A stretch of DNA of 24,413 nt from Bacillota bacterium (GTDB taxonomy: Bacteria > Bacillota > Clostridia > Christensenellales > SZUA-584), in NCBI GenBank assembly GCA_023415915.1, contig JAEZIZ010000102.1:1-24413 (forward strand). The letters run 5' to 3'. This document shows positions 14,730 to 22,418 of this stretch, in pieces. A program made the translations under genes and the position numbers. The notes beneath the pieces were generated by a model, which had not been told where the DNA came from, made no database searches, and was given only the letters and a program-made list of their open reading frames with translations. Numbering within the stretch: position 1 is the first letter of the stretch; every line of letters starts with the position of its first letter.

Positions 14730-15239
14730 ATGGAAAGGGTTATGAAGTATAAAGCACTTGACAGAACGTCCTTTATGGATTATGGGCAAGTGCTTGACGA
14801 TGCGGGCGCCAAGCTTTGCGGAACGAGCGATATACATGACTACTGGGACAAAGTAGCGTCTTTCGGAAGCGAAGGCCCGCTGGTCTGCTCGCTATTGAAG
14901 ACAAAGAAAGCGCTTGGCGCGCCCGTCGACGAGATGGAGCGCCACCTTAAAACGCAGGAGATACTGGTTGCGCTTAAAGGAGACGCCGTGCTTGCCGTCG
15001 CAAAGCCGGACAACGATAAGGCTACTCCCGACGATGCGACTATAAAGAGCTTTCTTTTGAAACAAGGCCAGGGAGTGGTGTTTGATGCCGGAACATGGCA
15101 CGCGCTGCCCTGCGCCGTGGACGAAACGAGCATGCTGCTTGTTGTGTTCAAGGAAAACACGTCTTATTCCGAGGACGAATCTGTAAAAACGGACATCTAT
15201 TTTTCGAAACTGAAACAGGCTTTAACGCTTACCGCTTAA
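14730..15239 (+). CDS. Ureidoglycolate-lyase-like (AllA-type) cupin protein
   Basis: A 169-residue protein resembling the ureidoglycolate lyase family (PF04115). The signature-like stretch EMERHLKTQEILVALKGDAV continues into AVAKP, followed by LKQGQGVVFDAGTWHALPC, which matches the family's cupin turns and metal- or substrate-binding His. No other purine or allantoin genes are present, so true ureidoglycolate cleavage is unlikely. In this operon it may act on an analogous alpha-hydroxy or keto acid, or as a lactonase or mutarotase-like cupin (inference). The ATG at 14730 with AAGGA about ten bases upstream is preferred. TTG at 14709 and ATG at 14742 are alternatives. It lies between the kinase and the transporter genes. 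Confidence 0.7.
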   Translation: MERVMKYKALDRTSFMDYGQVLDDAGAKLCGTSDIHDYWDKVASFGSEGPLVCSLLKTKKALGAPVDEMERHLKTQEILVALKGDAVLAVAKPDNDKATPDDATIKSFLLKQGQGVVFDAGTWHALPCAVDETSMLLVVFKENTSYSEDESVKTDIYFSKLKQALTLTA

Positions 15240-15255
15240 AGCTGTTCGTAAATAT

Positions 15256-15276
15256 TTGTACGAGTCGACCGTACAA
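15256..15276 (+). repeat. Hairpin just upstream of the binding-protein gene
   Basis: TTGTACG (15256-15262) and CGTACAA (15270-15276) form a perfect 7-bp stem with loop AGTCGAC, 24 bases before the binding-protein start. It is followed by TAAAAAAA rather than Ts, so it is not a plus-strand terminator. It may protect the 5' end of a processed transporter mRNA or bind a regulator. Confidence 0.4.
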
Positions 15277-15300
15277 TAAAAAAATTCAGGAGGAAAGACA

Positions 15301-16365
15301 ATGGGTAAGAAAGTGAAAGTTTTTTCACTAGTGGTTGCGATAATGATGGTCTTCGTACTCTTTATGGGTTGCGGCGAGCCGGCGGCTCAGCAGTCGAGTG
15401 CTCCGGCTGCACCGAGTCAGGCTGAAGCCGATCCGGCGACCGCAGCGCCGCCCGAGGATAGCACTGAGCCTGCTGCTGAAAAAGTGGTAATCGGCTGCGC
15501 GATTCAGGGAAATCAAAGCACATTCATGCAATACGTTGTCGCAGGAATGTATCAGTATGCCGAAGAGAACCCTGATGTTGTCGAGATCAAAGTAGTCTAT
15601 GCGAACGACGACGCATCGACGCAGTGCACACAGGTGGAGACTCTGATTCAGGAAGGGATAAACGCTCTTGTTATTAACCCGGTCGATCCTGACGCAAGCT
15701 CTCCCGCGGTGGACGCATGCAAGGCTGCAGGCATACCGGTAATAACGGTTAACACGACCGTAAACAACGAGAACGTTGCGGCGCACGTAGGCTCGGACGA
15801 CGTTGAATCCGGCAGGCTTCAGATGGAGAGGATCATCAGCGTTTGCGGCGAGGACTGCAAAGTCGGCTACATCAATGCCGTAATAGGCCACTCCGCTCAG
15901 GTAGGACGTGAAAAGGGCTATAAGGCTGTTCTGGCGGAGCATCCGACGGTAGAGCTGGTAGCTTACGACTGCGGCAACTGGTCGGGAGACGAGTCGATGC
16001 AGATAGTCGAAAACTGGCTTGCCGCGGGCAAAGAGTTTGACGCTATCCTCTGCCATGCCGATTGCCAACTCGTAGGTGTGGTACAGGCGGTAAAGGACGC
16101 GGGACTGCTCGGCAAGATAAAGCTTGCGGGAATGGACTGCACGGACGACATAATGCAGCAGATCGACGAGGGTAATGTCGACAACTCGATCTGGCAGGAC
16201 GGCGTCGGCCAGGGCTACAATTCGGTAAAGATAGCGATAGACGCTGCAAAAGGAGTCGCTGTCAAAGACTTCATGATTCCCTATGAAGTGTGCTCTGTAG
16301 ACAACTATAAGGATTACCTGAAAAAGATCGATGAGAGGAATGCTTTGGCAGCCAAGTACTTCTGA
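15301..16365 (+). CDS. Ribose-type ABC transporter substrate-binding lipoprotein
   Basis: An extracytoplasmic sugar-binding protein of 354 residues (periplasmic-binding type I, RbsB-like). It has a MGKKVK start, a hydrophobic segment (8-21) and a lipobox-like FMGC with Cys24. An Ala/Pro/Gln/Glu-rich linker (25-60) precedes the binding fold, which begins KVVIGCAIQGNQSTFM. NPVDPDASSPAVDACKAAG and AGIPVITVNT are typical of the ribose/xylose/inositol group, as is the hinge AHVGSDDVESGRLQM. AGGAGG precedes the ATG. It works with the ATPase and permease encoded next. Ligand specificity cannot be read; the neighbouring enzymes suggest a polyol, cyclitol, pentose or sugar acid. Confidence 0.9.
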   Translation: MGKKVKVFSLVVAIMMVFVLFMGCGEPAAQQSSAPAAPSQAEADPATAAPPEDSTEPAAEKVVIGCAIQGNQSTFMQYVVAGMYQYAEENPDVVEIKVVYANDDASTQCTQVETLIQEGINALVINPVDPDASSPAVDACKAAGIPVITVNTTVNNENVAAHVGSDDVESGRLQMERIISVCGEDCKVGYINAVIGHSAQVGREKGYKAVLAEHPTVELVAYDCGNWSGDESMQIVENWLAAGKEFDAILCHADCQLVGVVQAVKDAGLLGKIKLAGMDCTDDIMQQIDEGNVDNSIWQDGVGQGYNSVKIAIDAAKGVAVKDFMIPYEVCSVDNYKDYLKKIDERNALAAKYF

Positions 16366-16374
16366 TTTAAGAGT

Positions 16375-16410
16375 GTTTCATGCGAAGCGGTTTTCCGCTT
16401 CGCATGAAAC
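16375..16410 (+). repeat. 16-bp perfect intercistronic hairpin after the binding-protein gene
   Basis: GTTTCATGCGAAGCGG at 16375-16390 is followed by a TTTT loop and its exact complement at 16395-16410. No T-run follows, so it is more likely a 3'-end stabiliser or processing barrier that keeps binding-protein mRNA abundant than a strict terminator. The arms end in TTTCAT / ATGAAA, the same half-sites as the upstream operators, although the spacing differs. Confidence 0.8.
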
Positions 16411-16453
16411 GAAATTACGCTTCCCAAAAGCTGCTCGAGGCTTTTTTGGGATT

Positions 16454-16470
16454 GGCCGGTTGCGCCGGCC
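16454..16470 (+). repeat. GC-rich hairpin before the transporter ATPase gene
   Basis: GGCCGG (16454-16459), loop TTGCG, CCGGCC (16465-16470), ending 14 bases before the ATPase start codon and just ahead of its ribosome site. With the larger hairpin upstream it forms a structured spacer of about 120 bases. Confidence 0.55.
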
Positions 16471-16484
16471 GGGAACGAGGGCAT

Positions 16485-17978
16485 ATGAGCGATCAGATAT
16501 ATCTTGAAATGAAGGATATTTATAAGCGTTTCAAGGGAGTGGAAGCGCTTAAAGGGGTATCCTTTGCGTTACGAAAAGGCGAAGTACACGCGCTCGTTGG
16601 TGAAAACGGTGCCGGAAAATCCACGCTGATGAAGATACTTATTGGAATGCTGAAAGCCGACAGCGGAGAGATATTCTTAAACGGCAATAAAGTAAACTTC
16701 AACAGCATGAAAGACGCGCTGAACTCCGGTATATCTATGATATTTCAGGAGTTCAACTCGGTAGCCCATATGACGGTTGCTGACAACATCTATCTTGGCC
16801 GCGAGCCTTACAATAAATACAAATGCGTCGATTACAAAAAGATGCACGAGGACACGAAAGCGGTGCTCGACAAAATAGGCGTCGATATAAAGCCGAAGGA
16901 TTATGTGGCGTCTTTAACGGTTGCCAAGATACAGCTGGTCGAGATAGCGAAGGCGATTTCGCTTAATTCCGACATAATAATAATGGATGAACCCACATCC
17001 GCGTTAAGCGACAAAGAAATAGAAAACCTGTTCAGGGTCGTAAAAGAGCTGGCTAACGACGGAAAAGCGATAGTGTTCATATCTCATAAGATAGACGAAA
17101 TATACAAGATTTGCGACAGGATAACGGTGCTGCGCGACGGCAACTTTATAGGAACGGATCTTTCAAAGAATATAAGCGTCGACAAGCTGATAATGATGAT
17201 GGTGGACAGAAAAATAGACGAGATGTTCCCGAAAGAATTTGCCGAAATAGGGGAGCCGGTATTCGAGGTGAAAAACCTCACGCGCAAAGGGGAATTTGAT
17301 GATATCAGCTTTTACCTGAAAAAGGGAGAGATACTGGGGATTGCCGGGCTTATGGGGGCAGGCAGGACAGAGCTTGCCGAGAGCATATTCGGCATGAGAA
17401 AGCTTGAGCGCGGAGAGATATACGTAAAAGGCAAAAAGGTCAACATCAAGCAGCCCAAAGACGCCATTAAGCTTGGTATCATGATGGTACCGGAAGACAG
17501 AAAAAAAACGGGGCTCATACTTAAACTGTCGGTAAAAGAAAACATACTTTTATCGGACCTTAAAAAGTGCATGAATGCATTATATATAAAAAAGAAACTT
17601 GAAAAGCAAAATGTCGAAAAGTATTCAAAGATACTTGAAATAAAGATGAGCAGCGAAAGGCAGGCTGTATCCGCATTAAGCGGAGGCAACCAGCAGAAAG
17701 TGGTCGTGTCCAAGGCGCTTTTCCCGGAACCCGACATTATCATACTCGACGAACCCACGCGCGGAATAGACGTCAAAACAAAAGCGGAAATACACGCTCT
17801 GATGTCTAAGCTCGCGCAGCAGGGCAAGGCGGTTATAATGATCTCTTCGGAGCTGCCGGAGATACTTGGAATAAGCGACAGGATAATAGTACTGCACGAG
17901 GGCAGGTTGACAGGCGAATTGCTGAGGGAAGAAGCAAGCCAGGAGGCCGTGTTGCGCTATGCGATGGGCAGCAATTAA
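16485..17978 (+). CDS. Ribose-type ABC transporter ATPase with two nucleotide-binding domains
   Basis: A 497-residue RbsA/MglA-like protein that powers sugar import at the inner face of the membrane. The first domain has Walker A GENGAGKSTLMK and Walker B IIIMDEPTSAL. Its signature region is LTVAKIQLVEIAKA. The second domain has a degenerate Walker A (GLMGAGRTELAE), a normal signature LSGGNQQKVVVSKAL and Walker B IIILDEPTRGID, the usual asymmetric layout of this family. The start at 16485 follows CGAGGG and begins the conserved region. The frame is open 35 codons upstream, but that part is made of the intercistronic hairpins and is unlikely to be translated. The permease gene follows after 29 bases. 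Confidence 0.92.
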   Translation: MSDQIYLEMKDIYKRFKGVEALKGVSFALRKGEVHALVGENGAGKSTLMKILIGMLKADSGEIFLNGNKVNFNSMKDALNSGISMIFQEFNSVAHMTVADNIYLGREPYNKYKCVDYKKMHEDTKAVLDKIGVDIKPKDYVASLTVAKIQLVEIAKAISLNSDIIIMDEPTSALSDKEIENLFRVVKELANDGKAIVFISHKIDEIYKICDRITVLRDGNFIGTDLSKNISVDKLIMMMVDRKIDEMFPKEFAEIGEPVFEVKNLTRKGEFDDISFYLKKGEILGIAGLMGAGRTELAESIFGMRKLERGEIYVKGKKVNIKQPKDAIKLGIMMVPEDRKKTGLILKLSVKENILLSDLKKCMNALYIKKKLEKQNVEKYSKILEIKMSSERQAVSALSGGNQQKVVVSKALFPEPDIIILDEPTRGIDVKTKAEIHALMSKLAQQGKAVIMISSELPEILGISDRIIVLHEGRLTGELLREEASQEAVLRYAMGSN

Positions 17979-18007
17979 AAACTAACTTTTGAGATGGAGA
18001 AAAGATT

Positions 18008-19015
18008 ATGTTTAAGGGTCTGACCAGGGATAAGATTAAAAACATACTGCAGAAGAACGCGATACTGATAGGATTTTTCATCATTGTTCTCGCTCTTGCC
18101 TTGTTCACCAAGACGTTCTTCACAGTCAAAAACCTGTTTCTGATACTAAAACAGGTGTCGTGTATTGGAATCACCACCGTTGCAATGGCGATGCTGATAA
18201 TAATGGGATGCATCGACCTTTCCGTTGGCTCGGTGATGGCAGTGTCGGGCGTATTCGGAGCGCTGATGGTGAGCACCGCAAATCCGGATTGGTTGAACTT
18301 CGCTTCCGGCTTTGGTATAGACCCGGCGTGGATAGCAATGATCTCCGGAATACTGATGGGGACTTTATTCGGGGTTTTCAACGGGCTTATCATATCGAAG
18401 GGCAAGATACCGCCCTTTATAGTTACGTTGGGATCTATGACTATAGCGCGCGGGCTCGCTTATATACTTTCTCAGGGAATGCCTGTTGCGAAGCTGCTTG
18501 ACTCCTTCAACTCAATAGGCGGAGGCTCGCTTGTGCTGTCGGCAAAAGACAACCTTCAGATAAGCAATACGGTGTTCTTCTATATAGCCATAGTGCTCAT
18601 TATAAGCTTTATAATGAAGAAGCGGCGTTTCGGAAGGTACATATACGCCGTCGGCGGGAATGAGACCGCGGCTCTCGCTGCGGGCGTCAATGTGGACGGG
18701 GTCAAGTTCGGGACATATGTACTGTCGGGAACCCTCGTGGGGTTTGCCGGAATTCTTTCGGTTTCGAGGCTCAACTCTGCGCCGCCCGCGTTTGGCAACG
18801 CATACGAACTCGACGCCATTGCCGGCTGCATAATAGGCGGAATCAGCTTTAACGGAGGAATAGGCAGCGTCTGGAGCTCGGTTATCGGCGCCCTCATCAT
18901 AGTAATAATACAGCAGGGCATGGACATGTTGGACGTCCAGACGTTCTATCAGCAGATCGTAAAGGGTGTAATCATTATTGCGGCGGTGCTTATAGACAGA
19001 AACAGGGCTGTATAG
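18008..19015 (+). CDS. Ribose-type ABC transporter permease
   Basis: An integral membrane protein of 335 residues (RbsC-like) with about eight to ten hydrophobic segments. The first is near residues 19-38 (ILIGFFIIVLALALF). The family motif region IDLSVGSVMAVSGVFGALMV and the loop ARGLAYILSQGMP are present, and GRYIYAVGGNETAALAAGVN matches the coupling-helix area that contacts the ATPase. The ATG at 18008 is preceded by GGAG. It probably forms a homodimer channel with the ATPase and the binding lipoprotein encoded just upstream. Confidence 0.92.
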   Translation: MFKGLTRDKIKNILQKNAILIGFFIIVLALALFTKTFFTVKNLFLILKQVSCIGITTVAMAMLIIMGCIDLSVGSVMAVSGVFGALMVSTANPDWLNFASGFGIDPAWIAMISGILMGTLFGVFNGLIISKGKIPPFIVTLGSMTIARGLAYILSQGMPVAKLLDSFNSIGGGSLVLSAKDNLQISNTVFFYIAIVLIISFIMKKRRFGRYIYAVGGNETAALAAGVNVDGVKFGTYVLSGTLVGFAGILSVSRLNSAPPAFGNAYELDAIAGCIIGGISFNGGIGSVWSSVIGALIIVIIQQGMDMLDVQTFYQQIVKGVIIIAAVLIDRNRAV

Positions 19016-19096
19016 CGGGCGCATTCCAACCCGAAGCTGTATGTGTAATACAACAGTTATTATTTAATATACTCAAAATCTGAAAGGTGGATCAAA

Positions 19097-20164
19097 ATGA
19101 GTAAAAAAATAAGGCTGGCGCTGGTTGGGGTAGGGAACTGCGCAAGCTCTCTGGTGCAGGGAACGTTCTACTACAAGGACGCAAAGATTGCCGAAGAGAC
19201 GGGCGGGCTCATGCACTACGAGATAGGCGGTTATACTCCGGGCGACATAGAAATAGTTGCCGCTTTCGACATAGACGAGAAGAAGATCGGCAAGGACGTA
19301 AGCGAAGCGATATATATCTGGCCTAATTGCACATATAAATTTTACGACGTCCCATATATAGGCGTGCCCGTGATGCCCGGGCCGATGCTGGACGGAGCTC
19401 CCGAGCATCTGAGGAACTACTATAAAAAGGAATACTACAGGGTAACCGACAAAGAGCCTGTGGACATTGCCAAAGTGCTGAAAGAAAAGAAAGTTGACGT
19501 AATAGTAATTAATCTGCCGACTGGGTCGCATGACGCCGCGAGGTTTTATGCGGACGCGGCGATACAGGCGGGAGCGGGAATAGTAAACGGAATACCCGAA
19601 TTCATAGCCAGTACGCCCGAGATAAACGAAAGAGCAAAGAAAAGCGGGTCGCCGATAGTCGGAGACGATTACAAGAGCCAGGTGGGGGCTACTATTGTGC
19701 ACCGCATGCTGATGAAGCTGTTTGAGGACAGGGGCATAAAGATAAAGAAATCCTATCAGCTCAACTATGCCGGCAACACCGATTTTATAAACCTTGTTAT
19801 GCGCGGCGAGACAAAGCATGTAACCAAGCACGACGCCGTCGCCAGCATACTCAAAGAGGACGTCCCCGTAGCGCCCGGTTTCGCGTTCGTGGATAACCAG
19901 GGAGACCAGAAGACCGCGATAATAGAGATAGAGGGCGCAAAGTTCGGAGGGGCTCCTATATCGCTGCAGCTAAAGCTTGAGGTAATAGACAGCCCCAACT
20001 CCGCTGGAGTGTCGATAGACGCGATAAGGTGCTGCATGATAGCAAAAGACAGGGGCATAGGAGGAGTAATAGAGTCCGCTTCCGCGTATTTCATGAAGCA
20101 TCCGCCGAAGCAAATGACGGATGAGGAAGCAAGGGCGAAACTTGAAGAGTTCATCAGGGGATAG
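19097..20164 (+). CDS. myo-Inositol-1-phosphate synthase family protein (actinobacterial-type), catabolic context
   Basis: A 355-residue NAD-dependent protein of the inositol-3-phosphate synthase family, close in layout to the mycobacterial enzyme. The NAD-binding loop VGVGNCASSLVQG is at 10-22, then GDDYKSQVGATI (189-200), QLNYAGNTDFINL (221-233) and KLEVIDSPNSAGVSIDAIR (293-311). Standard enzymes turn glucose-6-phosphate into inositol phosphate by oxidation, aldol closure and reduction. The family-typical RAAKIAKDRG reads RCCMIAKDRG here (311-320), so Met314 replaces a conserved Lys. AAGGTGG lies before the ATG. The gene follows the permease by 81 bases and precedes a PfkB kinase. Placement inside a sugar-uptake operon is unusual and suggests altered chemistry or a degradative role (inference). 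Confidence 0.85.
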   Translation: MSKKIRLALVGVGNCASSLVQGTFYYKDAKIAEETGGLMHYEIGGYTPGDIEIVAAFDIDEKKIGKDVSEAIYIWPNCTYKFYDVPYIGVPVMPGPMLDGAPEHLRNYYKKEYYRVTDKEPVDIAKVLKEKKVDVIVINLPTGSHDAARFYADAAIQAGAGIVNGIPEFIASTPEINERAKKSGSPIVGDDYKSQVGATIVHRMLMKLFEDRGIKIKKSYQLNYAGNTDFINLVMRGETKHVTKHDAVASILKEDVPVAPGFAFVDNQGDQKTAIIEIEGAKFGGAPISLQLKLEVIDSPNSAGVSIDAIRCCMIAKDRGIGGVIESASAYFMKHPPKQMTDEEARAKLEEFIRG

Positions 20165-20213
20165 CAGCAAGAGAAGCTTTTAAGCCAATAAACCAAATAA
20201 TGAGGTAAGAGCG

Positions 20214-21119
20214 ATGAATCCCGTTGATATCACGGTTATCGGCAATATCATAAACGAAACCATCAAATTCCCCGACAGTACGATAGGCCCTGTACTCGGC
20301 AGTCCGGCCGCGTATTCCAGCATAGCGATGTCCGCCGTGGGCGCAAGGCCGGGGCTGGTGTCTTATTACGGGCCGGATATGGAAAAGCAGCTTGAGGAGC
20401 ACCTTTTCAAGGTAGACCGCCGGGGCATGATAAAGGTCGAGCAAAGCACGACTAACTATCTTATCTACAACGAGGACGGTACCAAGAGGGTAGAGTATCT
20501 GCACAAGGCTCCGCTGATAAAAGCGTCCGACATACCAGGCGAATATCGAAAATGCGGCTACTTTTACATCTGCCCTATGGATTATGAGGTGGATATAGAA
20601 GTCAACAAAATGCTGTATGAAGCCGATAAAACGGTAGTCGTCGACATGGGTGGATACGGAGGCGCAACGTCCTATAAGCGCCTTACCATATTTGAGCCGG
20701 AGGGCGAGAAAATCATCTCCGAGGTTGCGCGCTACAGCTCGATTATCAAAGCGAGCCGCGAAGACTTAAGCTATATTGCCCCGGGGATGGAAGCTGGGGA
20801 AGTATGCGAATACTTCTTTTCCAAGGGCGCAAAGCTGTGCGTTGTAACGCTTGGCGCCGAGGGCGGCTATTATCAGCGGGCTGGAGAAAAGGGCGTACAT
20901 GTAAAGAACTTCGTGGCCGACAACCCTATTGATTTTACGGGAGCGGGCGACTCGTTTGGAGCGGGTCTGATGGTCAGCTTAAGCCAGGGCAGGGATATCC
21001 GGGACGCCGTAGTCTTCGGAAACGCGGTGGCTTCGCTCGTTATAGAGAAGACGGGAGGCTGTGTCTGGGAAAGGATGCCGTCGCTCGAAAAGGTAAGAAA
21101 CAGAATCAAATCTTTATAA
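20214..21119 (+). CDS. PfkB-family carbohydrate kinase
   Basis: A 301-residue ribokinase-fold kinase. The C-terminal PfkB signature DFTGAGDSFGAG contains the catalytic Asp and anion hole. The N-terminal half has VIGNIINETIKFPDS and GSPAAYSSIAMSAVGA, where most ribokinases show a GG motif. A beta-clasp lid (about 65-95: GMIKVEQSTTNYLIY) is present. The family includes ribokinase, fructokinase and also the myo-inositol 3-kinases of Thermococcus and plants. Its place next to the MIPS homologue therefore makes a cyclitol or a related ketose a reasonable candidate substrate. GAGGTAAG precedes the ATG. Substrate is not determined by sequence. Confidence 0.88.
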   Translation: MNPVDITVIGNIINETIKFPDSTIGPVLGSPAAYSSIAMSAVGARPGLVSYYGPDMEKQLEEHLFKVDRRGMIKVEQSTTNYLIYNEDGTKRVEYLHKAPLIKASDIPGEYRKCGYFYICPMDYEVDIEVNKMLYEADKTVVVDMGGYGGATSYKRLTIFEPEGEKIISEVARYSSIIKASREDLSYIAPGMEAGEVCEYFFSKGAKLCVVTLGAEGGYYQRAGEKGVHVKNFVADNPIDFTGAGDSFGAGLMVSLSQGRDIRDAVVFGNAVASLVIEKTGGCVWERMPSLEKVRNRIKSL

Positions 21120-21145
21120 AAATCTAAAGCGAAAGGAAGATTTGT

Positions 21146-22312
21146 ATGAAAAAAGTGGGTATAGGAATAATCGGCAGCGGCTCGATTGCGGACATCGCGC
21201 ATTGCCCCTCAATACGCGAACTGGATAACGCAGAACTCGTAGCGCTGTGCGATACGGACGAGCAGATACTTGAAAGAATGAGCAAAAAGTGGGAACCTAA
21301 GAGGACCTATAAAAACTATCAGGATCTTGTAAAAGACAAGGAGATAGATGTGGTTATAATAGCCACTCCCAATAATCTCCACCATGAGCAGACCATTGCG
21401 GCGCTTAATGAAAAGAAACACTGCATAGTCGAAAAGCCGTTTTCCTGTACTCACGACGAAGCGTGGGACATGGTGAACACGGCTAAAAAGAACGGCGTGA
21501 TGGTAATGACGGGCACCAATCAGAAGTTCTGGCTGCAGTGCGAGATAGCAAAGCAGCTGATACTGGACGGCTTTATAGGCGAGCCGAAGATGGGACGTTC
21601 CTCCTTGCACGAGACATGGGGGCTTTATCACGAGCAGCTCTCGTATACCAAGTTCAGGTCGGTTCCCGATATGGCGGGCGCAGGCGCGCTGTTTGATTTA
21701 GGCTCCCACCGTGTTGACCTTCTGATGTACCTGATGGGCTCGACGCCCAAGCGCGTTATGGGAATAGTGAAACGCCTCGCTACGCCCGAGGAATACACGA
21801 AGCTCGACGATTCGTACTGGATAACGATAGAGTTTGAGAACGGCGCTACCGGCGTTGTCAGCGGCGACAGGTTCTCGCCCGCGGTATCCAATATAACGGA
21901 GATTTACGGTACGGAAGGCACTATATTCTCGGGTTCCGAGGCAACCAACCCGTTCCAGTCTGCGCCTCTTGCGGTGTTCTCAAATAAAGACATGACCCTT
22001 GACCAGCTTCCGGACATTGTGCGCAAATACAGGTACCCGCAGCTGTTCTGGTCGGAAGATATTATGAGCGAATATGTGCCGAAACGTTGGGTACCTATCT
22101 ATCCTCCCCGCGAATGGTCGTATATGAGGCTTTTAAAGCATCTTATCGACTGCGTTTTCGAAGGCAAGGAGCCAATAATAAAGATGGAAGACGGAGCAAT
22201 TGTAATGGACGTGCTGCTGGGCGCCTTAAAGTCAATGGAAACCGGAAGCTGGGTGGATATACCGCTTAAGGAAGAGTACATACCTCCTTATTATAATTAT
22301 AAAAAGAAGTAA
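21146..22312 (+). CDS. Gfo/Idh/MocA-family oxidoreductase (second copy)
   Basis: A 388-residue NAD(P)-dependent dehydrogenase, clearly distinct from the first copy at 9620. The N-terminus GIGIIGSGSIADIAH is a proper dinucleotide loop, and HCIVEKPFSCT carries the EKP motif. AGAGALFDLGSHRVDLLMYL holds the catalytic Asp/His pair of the family. The C-terminus ends with a Pro/Tyr/Lys-rich tail (YIPPYYNYKKK). AAAGGAAG precedes the ATG. Two different members in one operon suggest two separate oxidation or epimerisation steps, as in inositol and related cyclitol pathways, where several such enzymes act in sequence. The substrate is not identifiable. Confidence 0.9.
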   Translation: MKKVGIGIIGSGSIADIAHCPSIRELDNAELVALCDTDEQILERMSKKWEPKRTYKNYQDLVKDKEIDVVIIATPNNLHHEQTIAALNEKKHCIVEKPFSCTHDEAWDMVNTAKKNGVMVMTGTNQKFWLQCEIAKQLILDGFIGEPKMGRSSLHETWGLYHEQLSYTKFRSVPDMAGAGALFDLGSHRVDLLMYLMGSTPKRVMGIVKRLATPEEYTKLDDSYWITIEFENGATGVVSGDRFSPAVSNITEIYGTEGTIFSGSEATNPFQSAPLAVFSNKDMTLDQLPDIVRKYRYPQLFWSEDIMSEYVPKRWVPIYPPREWSYMRLLKHLIDCVFEGKEPIIKMEDGAIVMDVLLGALKSMETGSWVDIPLKEEYIPPYYNYKKK

Positions 22313-22369
22313 AGCTCTTTCCTTCCCCGATTTTCGCCAGCAGGCCTCACGCATTGCTGGGGACCCCAC

Positions 22370-22399
22370 GCTGCCGCCCGCTTGAAAGCGGGCGGCAGC
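22370..22399 (+). repeat. GC-rich intercistronic hairpin before the SIS gene
   Basis: GCTGCCGCCCGCT (22370-22382) pairs with AGCGGGCGGCAGC (22387-22399) around a TGAA loop, a 13-bp perfect and very stable stem. No T-run follows. It ends 19 bases before the SIS start codon, within a 106-base spacer that is unusually long for this operon. It could attenuate transcription or set a lower level for the last gene. Confidence 0.75.
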
Positions 22400-22418
22400 C
22401 GATTCCTGCGAGGTAAAA

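Noticed and set aside
15328..16068. Minus-strand open frame opposite the binding-protein gene
   Set aside because: It is antisense to a clear lipoprotein gene with a signal peptide and ribosome site; its own product is unlike any protein family.
16375..16410. Hairpin read as a simple intrinsic terminator
   Set aside because: No T-run follows and the downstream ATPase and permease genes clearly belong to the same transport system.
16380..16484. N-terminal extension of the transporter ATPase frame
   Set aside because: The 35 extra codons are made of intercistronic hairpins and no ribosome site precedes them; the conserved N-terminus begins at 16485 behind CGAGGG.
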